The position numbers were made by a program, and so were the translations under genes. Shown one piece after another: positions 1-8,224 of a stretch of 64,000 nt of DNA (the stretch's first letter is position 1; every line of letters begins with the position of its first letter). Under the pieces are notes generated by a model. The model did not search any database. It was not told where the DNA came from and saw nothing but the letters and a program-made list of their open reading frames with translations. Source of the DNA: PFL42 sp963789825 (GTDB lineage: Bacteria > Chloroflexota > Anaerolineae > Anaerolineales > E44-bin32); assembly GCA_963789825.1 (NCBI GenBank), contig CAWBME010000009.1:1-64000 (forward strand), written 5' to 3'.

Positions 1-1396
1 TCCACTCGTCCGGATCGTATCCGATCTCCGCCAACCCCCCCATGGAAGACAGCGAGGCGACGGCGATCTCGTCGACCCCCTCGGCTGCGGCCGTCCGCAG
101 AACCCTGTCCCGTCGATCCCAGGCGGCGGCGAACTCGCGCGCATCCGGAAGCATCCGCAGGGCTCGCGGCGTGGCGGGCACGACCACCGCCAGCACGAGC
201 AGGATGCCTAGGACCGCAAGCGTCGGCCGTCCGACGCGGCCAAGCCGATCTCCCCATCCCACCAAGGCTGCGCCCAGCAGGTAGCCCCACACGCCCATCC
301 CAGTCACCAGAATGAAGGTGGTCGTGATCAGCACCCTGGCATCCGGGTAGTCGGAGATGGCGAATTCATAGGGCGCCATCGAGACCAGCATCAGGCCGGC
401 AACGACCGGCGGAAGGAGCAGCAGCCACCCCACGAGCCTTCTCCCGCTGTGGCTGGGCTCGTCCCGGCCGTCGAGCGGCTCGGTGCCCCACCAGAACGCG
501 ACGAGGAGAGGAAGGATGACCGCCGCAGCCAAGCCTGCTGGGATCTTGCGCACGGTGCGGGAGAGGAAGATGCGGGCATCCTGGACGAGACGGGCTGCCA
601 ATTGCGTCAGGGTCACGGGCTCGGAAACCATCCCGCGCCGGATCTGCGTACCCGGTGCGACGTAGATCGTGAGCAGCGCCAGGCAAGCCCCGAGTGCGGC
701 CGAGCCGAGAAGAGCCAGCACAACCCTGCGGCGCGCACCGCGCAGTGCAACCAACGCCGCCAAGCTGCCAACACCGATGACCGCAAGCTGAAGCACCGCA
801 TACGTCTCGGAGAGGCCGCCCGCCACGAAGGCGAGTGCGGCCATGCCCAGCAGGCTCAGCGGCCGGATGGCCGCTGCATCCGCGGCGCCGGCAGCGCGCA
901 AGATCCAGGCGCCCATCCCGACCAGCAGGATCAACGGCAAGGTGTAGGTGATCATCCCGGTTTGCCAGTGCAGCGATTGATACGGACTCGGCGTCCCGTC
1001 CAGGATGACGACGACCAGCATCGCTCCCAGGAACACGCTGGCGAGAACCGGGGCCGCGAGCCGCAACCTGCGGCCCATGCGCCAGAAGGCCACCGCAAGG
1101 ACCGCCGTCCACCCGAGGATGGCCAGGGCGGGCAGGACCCGCGTCGCCGCCACGCCGGCCGCTTCGGCCAGGTTCACCAAGAAGGTAGCGGCGTAGCGCC
1201 CGGACCAAGTTGTGTACCAGAAAGACTGGCTGTCCCAGAATCCCAGGCGCAGCAGGGTGCCGGCAGTGCAGTAGTCGTCGGCCATGTAGCGCGAGAACCA
1301 CCCGACAGTCGCATGCGCCGCCAGTGGGACGGCCAGCATCACCCCGCCGATCGCCAGCACCCAGCGCTCGGCTGTCCGCAAGGAAACTCCGCTCAT
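1..1396 (-). CDS. Polytopic membrane protein, DUF6056/GT-C-like (partial)
   Basis: The reading frame opens with MSGVSLRTAERW at 1396 and is still open at the left window edge, so the C-terminus is missing. It shows about ten hydrophobic segments. Between the first two lies an acidic motif, RYMADDYC, followed by WSGRYAAT, the arrangement seen in DUF6056 and related GT-C membrane glycosyltransferases where an extracytoplasmic Asp/Asp pair is catalytic. It is the last visible gene of the minus-strand glycan locus and follows the DUF115 gene by 66 nt. A role in transferring a polyprenyl-phosphate-linked sugar outside the membrane is inferred from fold and context; the substrate cannot be read from sequence. 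Confidence 0.7.
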   Translation of the reverse strand, partial: MSGVSLRTAERWVLAIGGVMLAVPLAAHATVGWFSRYMADDYCTAGTLLRLGFWDSQSFWYTTWSGRYAATFLVNLAEAAGVAATRVLPALAILGWTAVLAVAFWRMGRRLRLAAPVLASVFLGAMLVVVILDGTPSPYQSLHWQTGMITYTLPLILLVGMGAWILRAAGAADAAAIRPLSLLGMAALAFVAGGLSETYAVLQLAVIGVGSLAALVALRGARRRVVLALLGSAALGACLALLTIYVAPGTQIRRGMVSEPVTLTQLAARLVQDARIFLSRTVRKIPAGLAAAVILPLLVAFWWGTEPLDGRDEPSHSGRRLVGWLLLLPPVVAGLMLVSMAPYEFAISDYPDARVLITTTFILVTGMGVWGYLLGAALVGWGDRLGRVGRPTLAVLGILLVLAVVVPATPRALRMLPDAREFAAAWDRRDRVLRTAAAEGVDEIAVASLSSMGGLAEIGYDPDEW

Positions 1397-1462
1397 CGCT
1401 CTCTCGGCCGATCGCCATCTCGCTGGCGCCCGTCAGCCCGCGGAGCTGCGCACAAGCGAGTG

Positions 1463-2281
1463 TCAGAACAGCGACTCAAAGTCCACCTTGGGAAAGACCG
1501 TCAGCTTCCCACCCAGCGTTGCATCGACGACCCTTCGGCCGCAACTCCGATAGGCCTCGTCGGCCAGGCGGTAGGCCCGCTCCGACCCCTCGAGGTCAGG
1601 GAGCTGCCAGCGGAAGCCGCGTCCAAAGTAACCCGCCGAGAAGTGATCCGGATCATCGCCTTTGGAGACCACCGTGGCGTTCGGAGTTCCCTGGGTGGAG
1701 AAGTTGTGATCCACACCGACCAGGATGACCGTCTCGAACCCCATGTGGAAGGCCAGTTGCAGCGCGACGTAGGTGACCGTCGAGCCCTCAAACACCCGGC
1801 CGGTCACATCGCCGGAGAAGGTCTCCGGGCCGGTGTAGTCGGTGTCGAGGAAGACGGTCTGAGGGTCGCCCTGCAGCCACTGGCGAGCCCGCCAGGTGAT
1901 GAACTTCGGGATGTGCAGCGACCTGATGTCGGCGGCGCATTGTTCGATGACCAGCGTGTTGACTGCAACGTAGTACGAGGTGGTGAAACCGAGCTCCGGA
2001 AACAGCAGATAGACGCGGTTCAAACCGAAGGTGACCTCGTCCTCCAGTCGCCCCAGGTTGGTCTGACGCAGGCTGGGGCCATTGCCAAGGATGAAACAGC
2101 GTTCGCCGCGGTGGGCATTGCGAACTGCTCGCAGGCTGCTCCGGCTGCGCCCCCATGCCGGACTGGCCAGGGCGGACGCCCGATGCCGCCCGCGATTGAA
2201 CCACCACCAATAGGCATCCGATCCGGCCAGGCGAAGGCGCGGCGGGAGCGTGCGTTTCAGTGCATCCTTGACCGTGGTCAC
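1463..2281 (-). CDS. DUF115 / MAF-like glycan protein
   Basis: This 272-residue soluble protein has the motif CFILGNGPSL near residue 62 and VGVDHNFSTQG near residue 185. Both are typical of the DUF115 (MptE-like) Rossmann domain found in motility-accessory-factor (Maf) nonulosonate transferases and in stand-alone proteins of polysaccharide clusters. Length fits the stand-alone form. Maf proteins move CMP-activated pseudaminic or legionaminic acid, so its presence beside NeuB and NeuA homologues is consistent with a nonulosonate transferase. That activity is inference, because DUF115 members also include pterin pyrophosphokinases. The frame is intact. Confidence 0.75.
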   Translation of the reverse strand: MTTVKDALKRTLPPRLRLAGSDAYWWWFNRGRHRASALASPAWGRSRSSLRAVRNAHRGERCFILGNGPSLRQTNLGRLEDEVTFGLNRVYLLFPELGFTTSYYVAVNTLVIEQCAADIRSLHIPKFITWRARQWLQGDPQTVFLDTDYTGPETFSGDVTGRVFEGSTVTYVALQLAFHMGFETVILVGVDHNFSTQGTPNATVVSKGDDPDHFSAGYFGRGFRWQLPDLEGSERAYRLADEAYRSCGRRVVDATLGGKLTVFPKVDFESLF

Positions 2282-2439
2282 AAGGCCCTCATCGACGACT
2301 CATGGATGGACTTGCCAATCAGGGGATGGGAAGCATGAATCCCGTCTGCCGGCGAGGAAGCGGGGTTGCCTTCTGCTGACCAACTTCGCGTCCGCCCCGC
2401 CGCGACCACGTGGCGCCGCTCTGCCTGGATCGCTCGCCC

Positions 2440-4332
2440 TCATTCGGCCATGTAGAGCGTGTACTGGGCTTGCTGCAGGAATACCGGCAAGCCGCGCAGC
2501 TGATCGTCCTCCAGCGGGCAACCCTGGCAGATCACGGCACAGGGCTCGAAGGATGGGTCGGCGAAGCGAGCGGAGGGTGTGCCGGCAACGAGCCACTCGA
2601 TCCGCAGGTCTTGGCGCGGCGCCCCCAGCATCGTCCACAGGGGGTACTCGGCGCCGTCGCCCAGCAGGGCGATGCCCACTTGAGTGCACTCTTGACTCAG
2701 TATCGGCACGGTCAGATTTGGATAGAGCCGGGCCAGACCTGGGCTGTGGCGGAACGTCTGCTCGAGCCTCGGCGCATGCAGCACACTCCGTTCGGAATCG
2801 GAAGGCAGCAGTGGCCGGGAGGTGAGGTGCGTGGACCACGGCCAGGCCAGCACGAGCGCGGCCGTCCCCACGGCAGCAACGGCAGATGGCGAGGCGAAGC
2901 CGCCGAGAATCGCCGCAATCAGCGGACAAGCCAGCAGGAAGTAGGGCAGGTGCAGGCGATTGCCAAAGACCTGCCACTTGAACAGCAGAGAGTAAAGGAG
3001 CAGGGTCAGCAGGAGCATCCCGGCATACAGCCACACCTGGCGCGGCATCCGGTTGCGCAGCAAGAGCAGCGCGGCCAAGGCCGCCAGCAACAGGCCGAGG
3101 TGCAGGGTATTCCCTGTGCGGACTTCCGAAAGGCTCATCCCACCGACCCGGGTCCATTCGCTGAAGGCCGTGGTTCGATCATCGTTGGGATCGATCCGCA
3201 GGCCTGCATGGACCCGCACAATGGCAGCGGTCAGCCACTCGCTCACCCCTGGGATCGGGTGTCCCGGCGTGCAAGGATGCGTTGCGCAGCAGATTTGAGA
3301 CCAGCGCTGCCGGATCCATCCGTTCGTTGGCGAACGAACGCGCTCACTCCGGCAGGCCCCATGGGGGAACCGTAGACCCGCAGGTTCCGGCTCCAGTGTG
3401 GCAGCAGGACCAGCACGGCAATCAGTCCTGCCATCACCGTCGAAGTGATCGCCGCGCGCCAGCCGCCGTGCCGGAAGCGATCGATCACAAACCATAGCCC
3501 CAGCGGGATCAGCGCGACGATATGCCGTCGGCTTGGTGTTGGCGGCGAGACCGGCGGCCAGCGCAAAGACGGCGATCGATCCGAGGGTCGCCCTGGCGCT
3601 CCGCATCCAGAGCAGCTCCCCGGCACAGGCGAGCAACCACAGACCGACGAACAGATCGGTCATGGTGCTGCTGGCCTGGCTCACCGCCATCGGGAGTGAG
3701 ATCACCAGCGCCGCGCCTGCCAGCTGAGCTGTGCGTGGCGCGCTCAGGCGCGCGGCCACGAAGCTCGCCACCACCGCGGCACACACCCACGCCGTCCAGT
3801 TGACCAGGTTGACCCAACGATCTCCTGCGCCCAGGACATACGCCTGCAGAAAGCCGATCTCCGCGCCGGGAGGCATATACAGCTGGCGCTCGATCCCGGT
3901 GGCGAACGGCCGCAAGGAGGCGTTCTGCGCCCAGTGGGCAACCCGGGACATATGGTAGGTCAGCGAATCCCAGGTCTGCACGGGTGCAGCCCAGGCCACG
4001 ATCGCCACCAGCAGCACAGCCGCCAGCATCGCCACCAGCAGCACGATGTCGGGCGCAGCCAGCGCTGGGGCGAACTTGCGCAGGCGGTCGTGCCTACTGC
4101 GCCGCATCAACCAGATGCCGCTCAACACGATCGGCAGCAGCCACATGACGGTCAGCACCGGCCGGGTGACGGCGCCGACCAAGCCGAGCGCTTCGGTTCC
4201 CAGAATCATCGCCGCGCCGAGAACGACGGTCACACGCAGGAAGACCAAGCGCCAGGGCAGAATCGGCCAGCGGTTGCCGGCTGCCAGCGTGGTCACCACC
4301 AATGCCAGCGGAGGGAGGAAGGCCAGAAGCAA
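2440..4332 (-). CDS. GT-C-like polytopic membrane protein (frameshifted)
   Basis: A membrane protein of about 630 residues with about ten transmembrane segments and the first-loop motif TWDSLTYHMSRVAHWAQN, which matches a similar motif in the protein at 8225-10162. The two are paralogues of a GT-C glycosyltransferase family. The middle is out of frame: near 3525 the reading passes to the frame encoding IVALIPLGLWFVIDRF, near 3330 a repeated TTCG shifts it again to ANERMDPAALVSNLLRN, and near 3265 it returns to the starting frame at GVSEWLTAAI. Three indels in conserved membrane sequence suggest sequencing error. The start is TTG at 4332; no ATG lies between the upstream stop and this codon. 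Confidence 0.7.
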   Translation of the reverse strand: MLLAFLPPLALVVTTLAAGNRWPILPWRLVFLRVTVVLGAAMILGTEALGLVGAVTRPVLTVMWLLPIVLSGIWLMRRSRHDRLRKFAPALAAPDIVLLVAMLAAVLLVAIVAWAAPVQTWDSLTYHMSRVAHWAQNASLRPFATGIERQLYMPPGAEIGFLQAYVLGAGDRWVNLVNWTAWVCAAVVASFVAARLSAPRTAQLAGAALVISLPMAVSQASSTMTDLFVGLWLLACAGELLWMRSARATLGSIAVFALAAGLAANTKPTAYRRADPAGAMVCDRSLPARRLARGDHFDGDGRTDCRAGPAATLEPEPAGLRFPHGACRSERVRSPTNGWIRQRWSQICCATHPCTPGHPIPGVSEWLTAAIVRVHAGLRIDPNDDRTTAFSEWTRVGGMSLSEVRTGNTLHLGLLLAALAALLLLRNRMPRQVWLYAGMLLLTLLLYSLLFKWQVFGNRLHLPYFLLACPLIAAILGGFASPSAVAAVGTAALVLAWPWSTHLTSRPLLPSDSERSVLHAPRLEQTFRHSPGLARLYPNLTVPILSQECTQVGIALLGDGAEYPLWTMLGAPRQDLRIEWLVAGTPSARFADPSFEPCAVICQGCPLEDDQLRGLPVFLQQAQYTLYMAE

Positions 4333-4375
4333 GGAAGGAAGCTCGGTCCGAGCGAATCCCGCGGCGACCGGCAGG

Positions 4376-5142
4376 CTACTCGGTGCTCAGCCGGGCGGTG
4401 GCCCCGCCGTCGACCACCAGCGACTGACCGGTGACAAACGACGACAGATCCGGGTCGCACAGGAAGAGGATCGCCTTGCCGATCTCCTCCGGGCGTCCGA
4501 CCCTGCCCAGCACGGTCTTGCTCCCCAGCGCCTGCATGCGTTCCTCGACCGAGCCGCCGGTGACATGCTCACGGCTGAGGCCGGCACGCAGCATGGGGGT
4601 ATCCACCGCGCCGGGGAGGATGGCATTCACCCGCACCCCCTGGCGACCGAACTCGAGCGCCATCGCACGCGTCAGCGCCATGATCCCGCCCTTGCTGGCG
4701 GCGTAGGCGGCGATGTCGGTCGAAGTGGCCAGCGCGTGCACCGAACTCACGTTGACGATCGCGCCGCGGCCGGCGACCAGCAGCGGATAGGCATAGCGGG
4801 CAGTCAGGAAGATCGAACGCAGGTTGGCGTTCATGACTTCATCCCACTCCGCCACCGAGGTCTCCACCAGCGGCTTGATGATCTGGATGGCGGCGTTGTT
4901 GACCAGCGCCTGCAGCCCATCCAAACGGCGAGTTGAGGTTGGCGAAGAGAGACTTCGACCGCTTCCGGTCGAGCGATGTCGGATTGCAGGAACTCAACCC
5001 GGTCAGGGAACGACCCCTCACTGCGTCGATCGACGGCGACTACGCGCCAGCCGGCGTCGGCCAGCACGCCGACCGTCGCCCGGCCGATCCCTCCGGCCGC
5101 GCCCGTCACCACCGCCGTCGGTCGATTGCGCTCGTCAGTCAT
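4376..5142 (-). CDS. Short-chain dehydrogenase/reductase (one frameshift)
   Basis: The N-terminus has the NAD(P)-binding motif TGAAGGIGRATV (residues about 13-24). The C-terminal part has LVNNAA, the catalytic Ser in IVNVSSVHA, the Tyr-Lys pair YAASKGG, and a closing VTGQSLVVDGGA. These are complete landmarks of a classical SDR of about 255 residues. The N-terminal part (from 5142) and C-terminal part (to 4376) lie in different frames that meet near 4925, inside what should be LDGLQALVNNAA. It sits directly downstream of the 2-hydroxyacid dehydrogenase and the CMP-sugar synthetase, and the three probably act on one acidic or amino sugar. The substrate is unknown. Confidence 0.8.
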
Positions 5143-5190
5143 CGGCTCTCCCCTGCATTCGCACCCGCCCGTCGCAGCCAGGCGGGCGGA

Positions 5191-6183
5191 TCACGGCAGA
5201 CTTGTCCATGTCCGGCCCAGGCCGAGGAACAGGTTGCGGATCGTGTTGACGTGCACGCGTTCCCAGGCCGCCGGGCTGCTGTTGGCGTTGTGCGGCGCCA
5301 GCAGCACATTGTCCATGCTCCGCAGTGGACTTGCGGCGGGCAACGGCTCGATCTCGAAGACGTCGAGCGCCGCCCCGCCCAACCCGCCCCGCTCAAGCGC
5401 TGCGATCAGCGCTGTCTCGTCGATCACCGGCCCGCGGGCGCAGTTGATCAAGATCGCCCCCGGGCGCACCCGGCTCAGCCGCGTGGCGTCCAACAGGTGC
5501 AGCGAGGTCGGATTCAAGTCGCAGTTGACACTGATGAAGTCGGACTGGTCGAGCAGCGTATCGAGGTCCACCATCTGTACGCCGGTCTGGGCAAGGAATC
5601 CGGGATCGATGGGGACAATGTCATTCCCCAGCAGGCGCATGCCGAACGCCTGCGCCCGGCTCAGCACCGCCTTGCCGCAGTTCCCGACGCCGATGACCCC
5701 CAGGCTGCACTCGTGCAGCGCCCGCCCATGCAGCTTCTCCCAGCGCCCGGCTTTCATCGCCTGATCCATCCACAGCAGGCGCCGGGCAAAGCACAGGACG
5801 TAGCCCATCACCGAGTCGGCCACGCCCTGGGTGAAGGCGCCCGGGGTGTTGTAGACCTGGATGCCCAGCCGGTTGGCCGCCTGGCGATCGATGGAGTCGA
5901 TGCCGGTGCCCCATTTGGAGATCACCTTGAGCCGCGGCGCGGCGGCCTGCAGCACCCGCGCCGTGAAGCGGTCGTCCCCGCAGATCACGCCGTCGACCTT
6001 GCCGGCATAGTGCAGCAGCGCCTCCTCCTCCAACCGCTCCTCGACTGGCGCCAGCCAGATCTCGATCGCTTCCGCCTCGAACAAGGGGCGGAATCTCGCC
6101 ATCGACGGGATCAGGTAGGGTGCCGACACCAAGACCGTTGTTGCCAGCAAATCATTGGTGGGCGTGTGGGGCTGATCAGGCAT
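5191..6183 (-). CDS. D-2-hydroxyacid dehydrogenase (SerA-like)
   Basis: This 330-residue protein of the D-isomer-specific 2-hydroxyacid dehydrogenase family has the Rossmann motif GVIGVGNCGKAV near residue 160, the catalytic Arg in LINCARGP, a Glu-containing ALDVFEIEPL, and the catalytic His in APHNAN. It lacks the C-terminal ACT or ASB domains of true phosphoglycerate dehydrogenases. With an SDR downstream and a CMP-sugar synthetase 3 nt upstream, a role in making or reducing an acidic sugar (or glycerate substituent) for the glycan is more likely than serine synthesis. That assignment rests on context only. The frame is intact. Confidence 0.82.
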   Translation of the reverse strand: MPDQPHTPTNDLLATTVLVSAPYLIPSMARFRPLFEAEAIEIWLAPVEERLEEEALLHYAGKVDGVICGDDRFTARVLQAAAPRLKVISKWGTGIDSIDRQAANRLGIQVYNTPGAFTQGVADSVMGYVLCFARRLLWMDQAMKAGRWEKLHGRALHECSLGVIGVGNCGKAVLSRAQAFGMRLLGNDIVPIDPGFLAQTGVQMVDLDTLLDQSDFISVNCDLNPTSLHLLDATRLSRVRPGAILINCARGPVIDETALIAALERGGLGGAALDVFEIEPLPAASPLRSMDNVLLAPHNANSSPAAWERVHVNTIRNLFLGLGRTWTSLP

Positions 6184-6186
6184 GGC

Positions 6187-6858
6187 TCACCCTCGCGCCA
6201 CCAGGCGGGCTTCCACCACTCGGAAGTCGTCTTCCTCATCGATGTCGAGCGCTTCGCTGGCCGGGATCTCGAACATCAGCGGGCGCTCCCCGATCCGGTT
6301 CCCGCGCCGCAGGAAACCGTCGCGCTCGAAGAGGTAGAGGCAGGAGTTCTCCTCATAGAGCGGCGGCAAGTCCTGCGTGTTCAGCAGCACCGCCGGATCG
6401 TGGTTGAGTGGTTTGCCGGATCGATCCCACAGGCGCTTCTGCCAGCGGGTGACGCTGAAGAGCGAGTCGTGCTCCGGCGCCGCCGATCGAAACGCCCGGA
6501 CCGCAGCGGCGATGCTGCCGGCGGACAGCAGCGGATTGGTGCTGTGCGTCTGCAAGTAGAGAGGCGCCGGGACCGCCTGCACATCATGCAGCAGGACAAG
6601 GTTCATCGGGATCGAGTCGCCGCACAACTCCAGCGGGCGCTCAAGCAACGTCACCGACGGGAAGGCCCGCTCGATCCCTTCTCGGATATCCGGGCTGTCT
6701 GTGTCCACCACGATGCGCGCCACCGCCTCAGACTGCAGCAGGCTGTCCAGGATGTAGGCGTACAGCGGGCGCCCGTTCAACGGGCGGTAGTTCTTGCCCG
6801 GCACCCGCTCACTGTGGTGACGCATGGGCACCAGGGCGACGATCTCGGGTTGTGACAA
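6187..6858 (-). CDS. Acylneuraminate cytidylyltransferase-like (CMP-sugar synthetase)
   Basis: This 223-residue protein opens with VALVPMRHHSERVPGKNYRP, the CTP-binding signature of NeuA, PseF and KdsB-type enzymes, followed by the conserved IVVDTDSPDI. It activates a 2-keto-3-deoxy sugar acid to its CMP form in the cytoplasm. The start is TTG at 6858, chosen because an AGGAGG ribosome binding site lies 8 nt upstream. It has no phosphatase domain, unlike the second cytidylyltransferase at 21138-22369. Close packing with the 2-hydroxyacid dehydrogenase and SDR suggests a dedicated three-gene pathway. Which nonulosonate it uses is not visible. Confidence 0.85.
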   Translation of the reverse strand: MSQPEIVALVPMRHHSERVPGKNYRPLNGRPLYAYILDSLLQSEAVARIVVDTDSPDIREGIERAFPSVTLLERPLELCGDSIPMNLVLLHDVQAVPAPLYLQTHSTNPLLSAGSIAAAVRAFRSAAPEHDSLFSVTRWQKRLWDRSGKPLNHDPAVLLNTQDLPPLYEENSCLYLFERDGFLRRGNRIGERPLMFEIPASEALDIDEEDDFRVVEARLVARG

Positions 6859-6859
6859 T

Positions 6860-7954
6860 CTATCGGCCTCCTGGGCACGCGCCGCCTGACCCAGCAGTCG
6901 GCTCGGCTGTGCATTCGGCGCGGGTCCTGCCGGCGGAACCTTCGGCGTGGAATCTCCGCGCCTGCCCCACGCTCAAACCCCTTCCGGCTCCGGGGGATTG
7001 ATCTCGGGCTGGCGCTTCGTAGGCAATCGGGATCGCCCGCTGGCCGGCCAGCTCGGGCGCCCGACCCAGCCCGCGTGGGTAGTAGAACGTCTGCTTCAGC
7101 TGGCTGGTGAGAGTGCCCGCCATACGCCACCCTTGGTAGCTGCCCCAGAATTGCAGGAAGCGGAAGCGCAGGATCCCAACCATTTCACGCAGCAGTCGGC
7201 CCTCATGACCGGCATGCCATAGATCCGTGCCGGCGTTGCTCAGGAACAGCCGGAACGCATCCAGCAGGCCGATCCGCTCCTGAGGTCGGATCCTGCGCAG
7301 CGCCATGGCTTCACGCCGGTAGCGGTTGTAGACCTCCCGCGCGGCTTCGCTGTGCACGTGGATAACTTCGGCGGCTGCTTCGTAGATCACCTTGTGGCCT
7401 TGCTGCATCGCCCAGGAGGCCCACTCAACATCCTCCAGTCCACTCAGGCTCTCGTCGTAGGCATGCTGCAGCCAGAGGTCCCGTCGCATGGCGGCATTGG
7501 CGTTGTTGCAGAACGGGTGTGTCTGATCCCGATCGGAGGTCTCCGGGAACCAAGCCTGGAACACCTGGCGTTCGCTGTAGCAACTGCTCTCCGTGCCGCG
7601 CTGTTTGCCGTAGGTCAAGCCGACCTGCGGATCGGCGAACGGGGCAAGCAGCAACTCAAGCCAGTCGGGGTAGACCGGGTATACATGCGCGCTGGCGATC
7701 ACGATGAACGCCCGCGTGGCGGCAGCGCATCCCAGGTTGAGCGAGCGGCCGAAGCTGAAGTCCGCCGGGTCGATGTGCAGCAGCCGCACTGGAAAGCGCG
7801 AGGCAATGGCAACGGTGGCGTCGGTCGAGCCGGAGTCGACCAACAGGATCTCGACATTCTGAATTGACTGCTCGAGGATTCCGGTGAGCAGCCGTCCGAT
7901 GTGCTGCTCCTCGTTGAACGAACGGATGACGATGCTGCAGGCAGCCGCGCTCAC
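6860..7954 (-). CDS. Family 2 glycosyltransferase
   Basis: The N-terminal 230 residues form a GT-A domain: SIVIRSFNEEQHIGRLL, then VDSGSTDAT, a diverged DXD region (IASAHVYP), and LEDVEWASWA, which serves as the catalytic ED motif. It probably adds a nucleotide-activated sugar to the growing glycan at the cytoplasmic face. The last 60 or so residues in this frame are Gly/Arg/Ala-rich and unlike protein; a one-base shift near 7010 would give the more plausible ending ARQPEINPPEPEGV with a stop at 6973. The open frame ends 2 nt before the CMP-sugar synthetase start, so either end is possible. Confidence 0.8.
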   Translation of the reverse strand: MSAAACSIVIRSFNEEQHIGRLLTGILEQSIQNVEILLVDSGSTDATVAIASRFPVRLLHIDPADFSFGRSLNLGCAAATRAFIVIASAHVYPVYPDWLELLLAPFADPQVGLTYGKQRGTESSCYSERQVFQAWFPETSDRDQTHPFCNNANAAMRRDLWLQHAYDESLSGLEDVEWASWAMQQGHKVIYEAAAEVIHVHSEAAREVYNRYRREAMALRRIRPQERIGLLDAFRLFLSNAGTDLWHAGHEGRLLREMVGILRFRFLQFWGSYQGWRMAGTLTSQLKQTFYYPRGLGRAPELAGQRAIPIAYEAPARDQSPGAGRGLSVGQARRFHAEGSAGRTRAECTAEPTAGSGGACPGGR

Positions 7955-8042
7955 GGTCGCAATTCACCCAGGTCCCGCGATGCAGTCGGCCGGGTCATTC
8001 CGGCCGGGCAGCAAAGCAGGAAGAAACCGCCGCATCATCTGC

Positions 8043-8189
8043 CTAGCCCGTCGGCAGAGAGAGCTGGCCCATGGCCAACCGGATGAGATGCCCGATCTGA
8101 TAGTAGCCGTACCACGCCATCGCCAGCAGACAGACGGCCAGCAGGATCCTCGCTCCCCGCCGGCTCACTTGCGGGATCACGGAGCTCAT
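8043..8189 (-). CDS. Small single-pass membrane protein (48 aa)
   Basis: A 48-codon frame starts MSSVIPQVSRRGARILL, carries one hydrophobic helix (about residues 15-30, ILLAVCLLAMAWYGYY) after an Arg-rich stretch, and ends SLPTG. A strong GGGGAGGA ribosome binding site lies 6 nt upstream of the ATG at 8189. The preceding membrane-protein gene probably ends in or over this start, which suggests translational coupling. Positive residues before the helix predict a cytoplasmic N-terminus. I recognise no family. It could be a small partner of the GT-C protein upstream or of the GT2 downstream. Confidence 0.55.
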   Translation of the reverse strand: MSSVIPQVSRRGARILLAVCLLAMAWYGYYQIGHLIRLAMGQLSLPTG

Positions 8190-8224
8190 ACAAGTCCTCC
8201 CCTCGGAAGTTGAAGAAACCAAGT

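Noticed and set aside
449..2338. Long plus-strand open frame of 629 codons, and similar ones at 4933-6855 and 20142-22064
   Set aside because: They are antisense to well-supported genes, are rich in Arg/Gln/Ala/His and lack any family motif; long antisense frames are common in GC-rich DNA.
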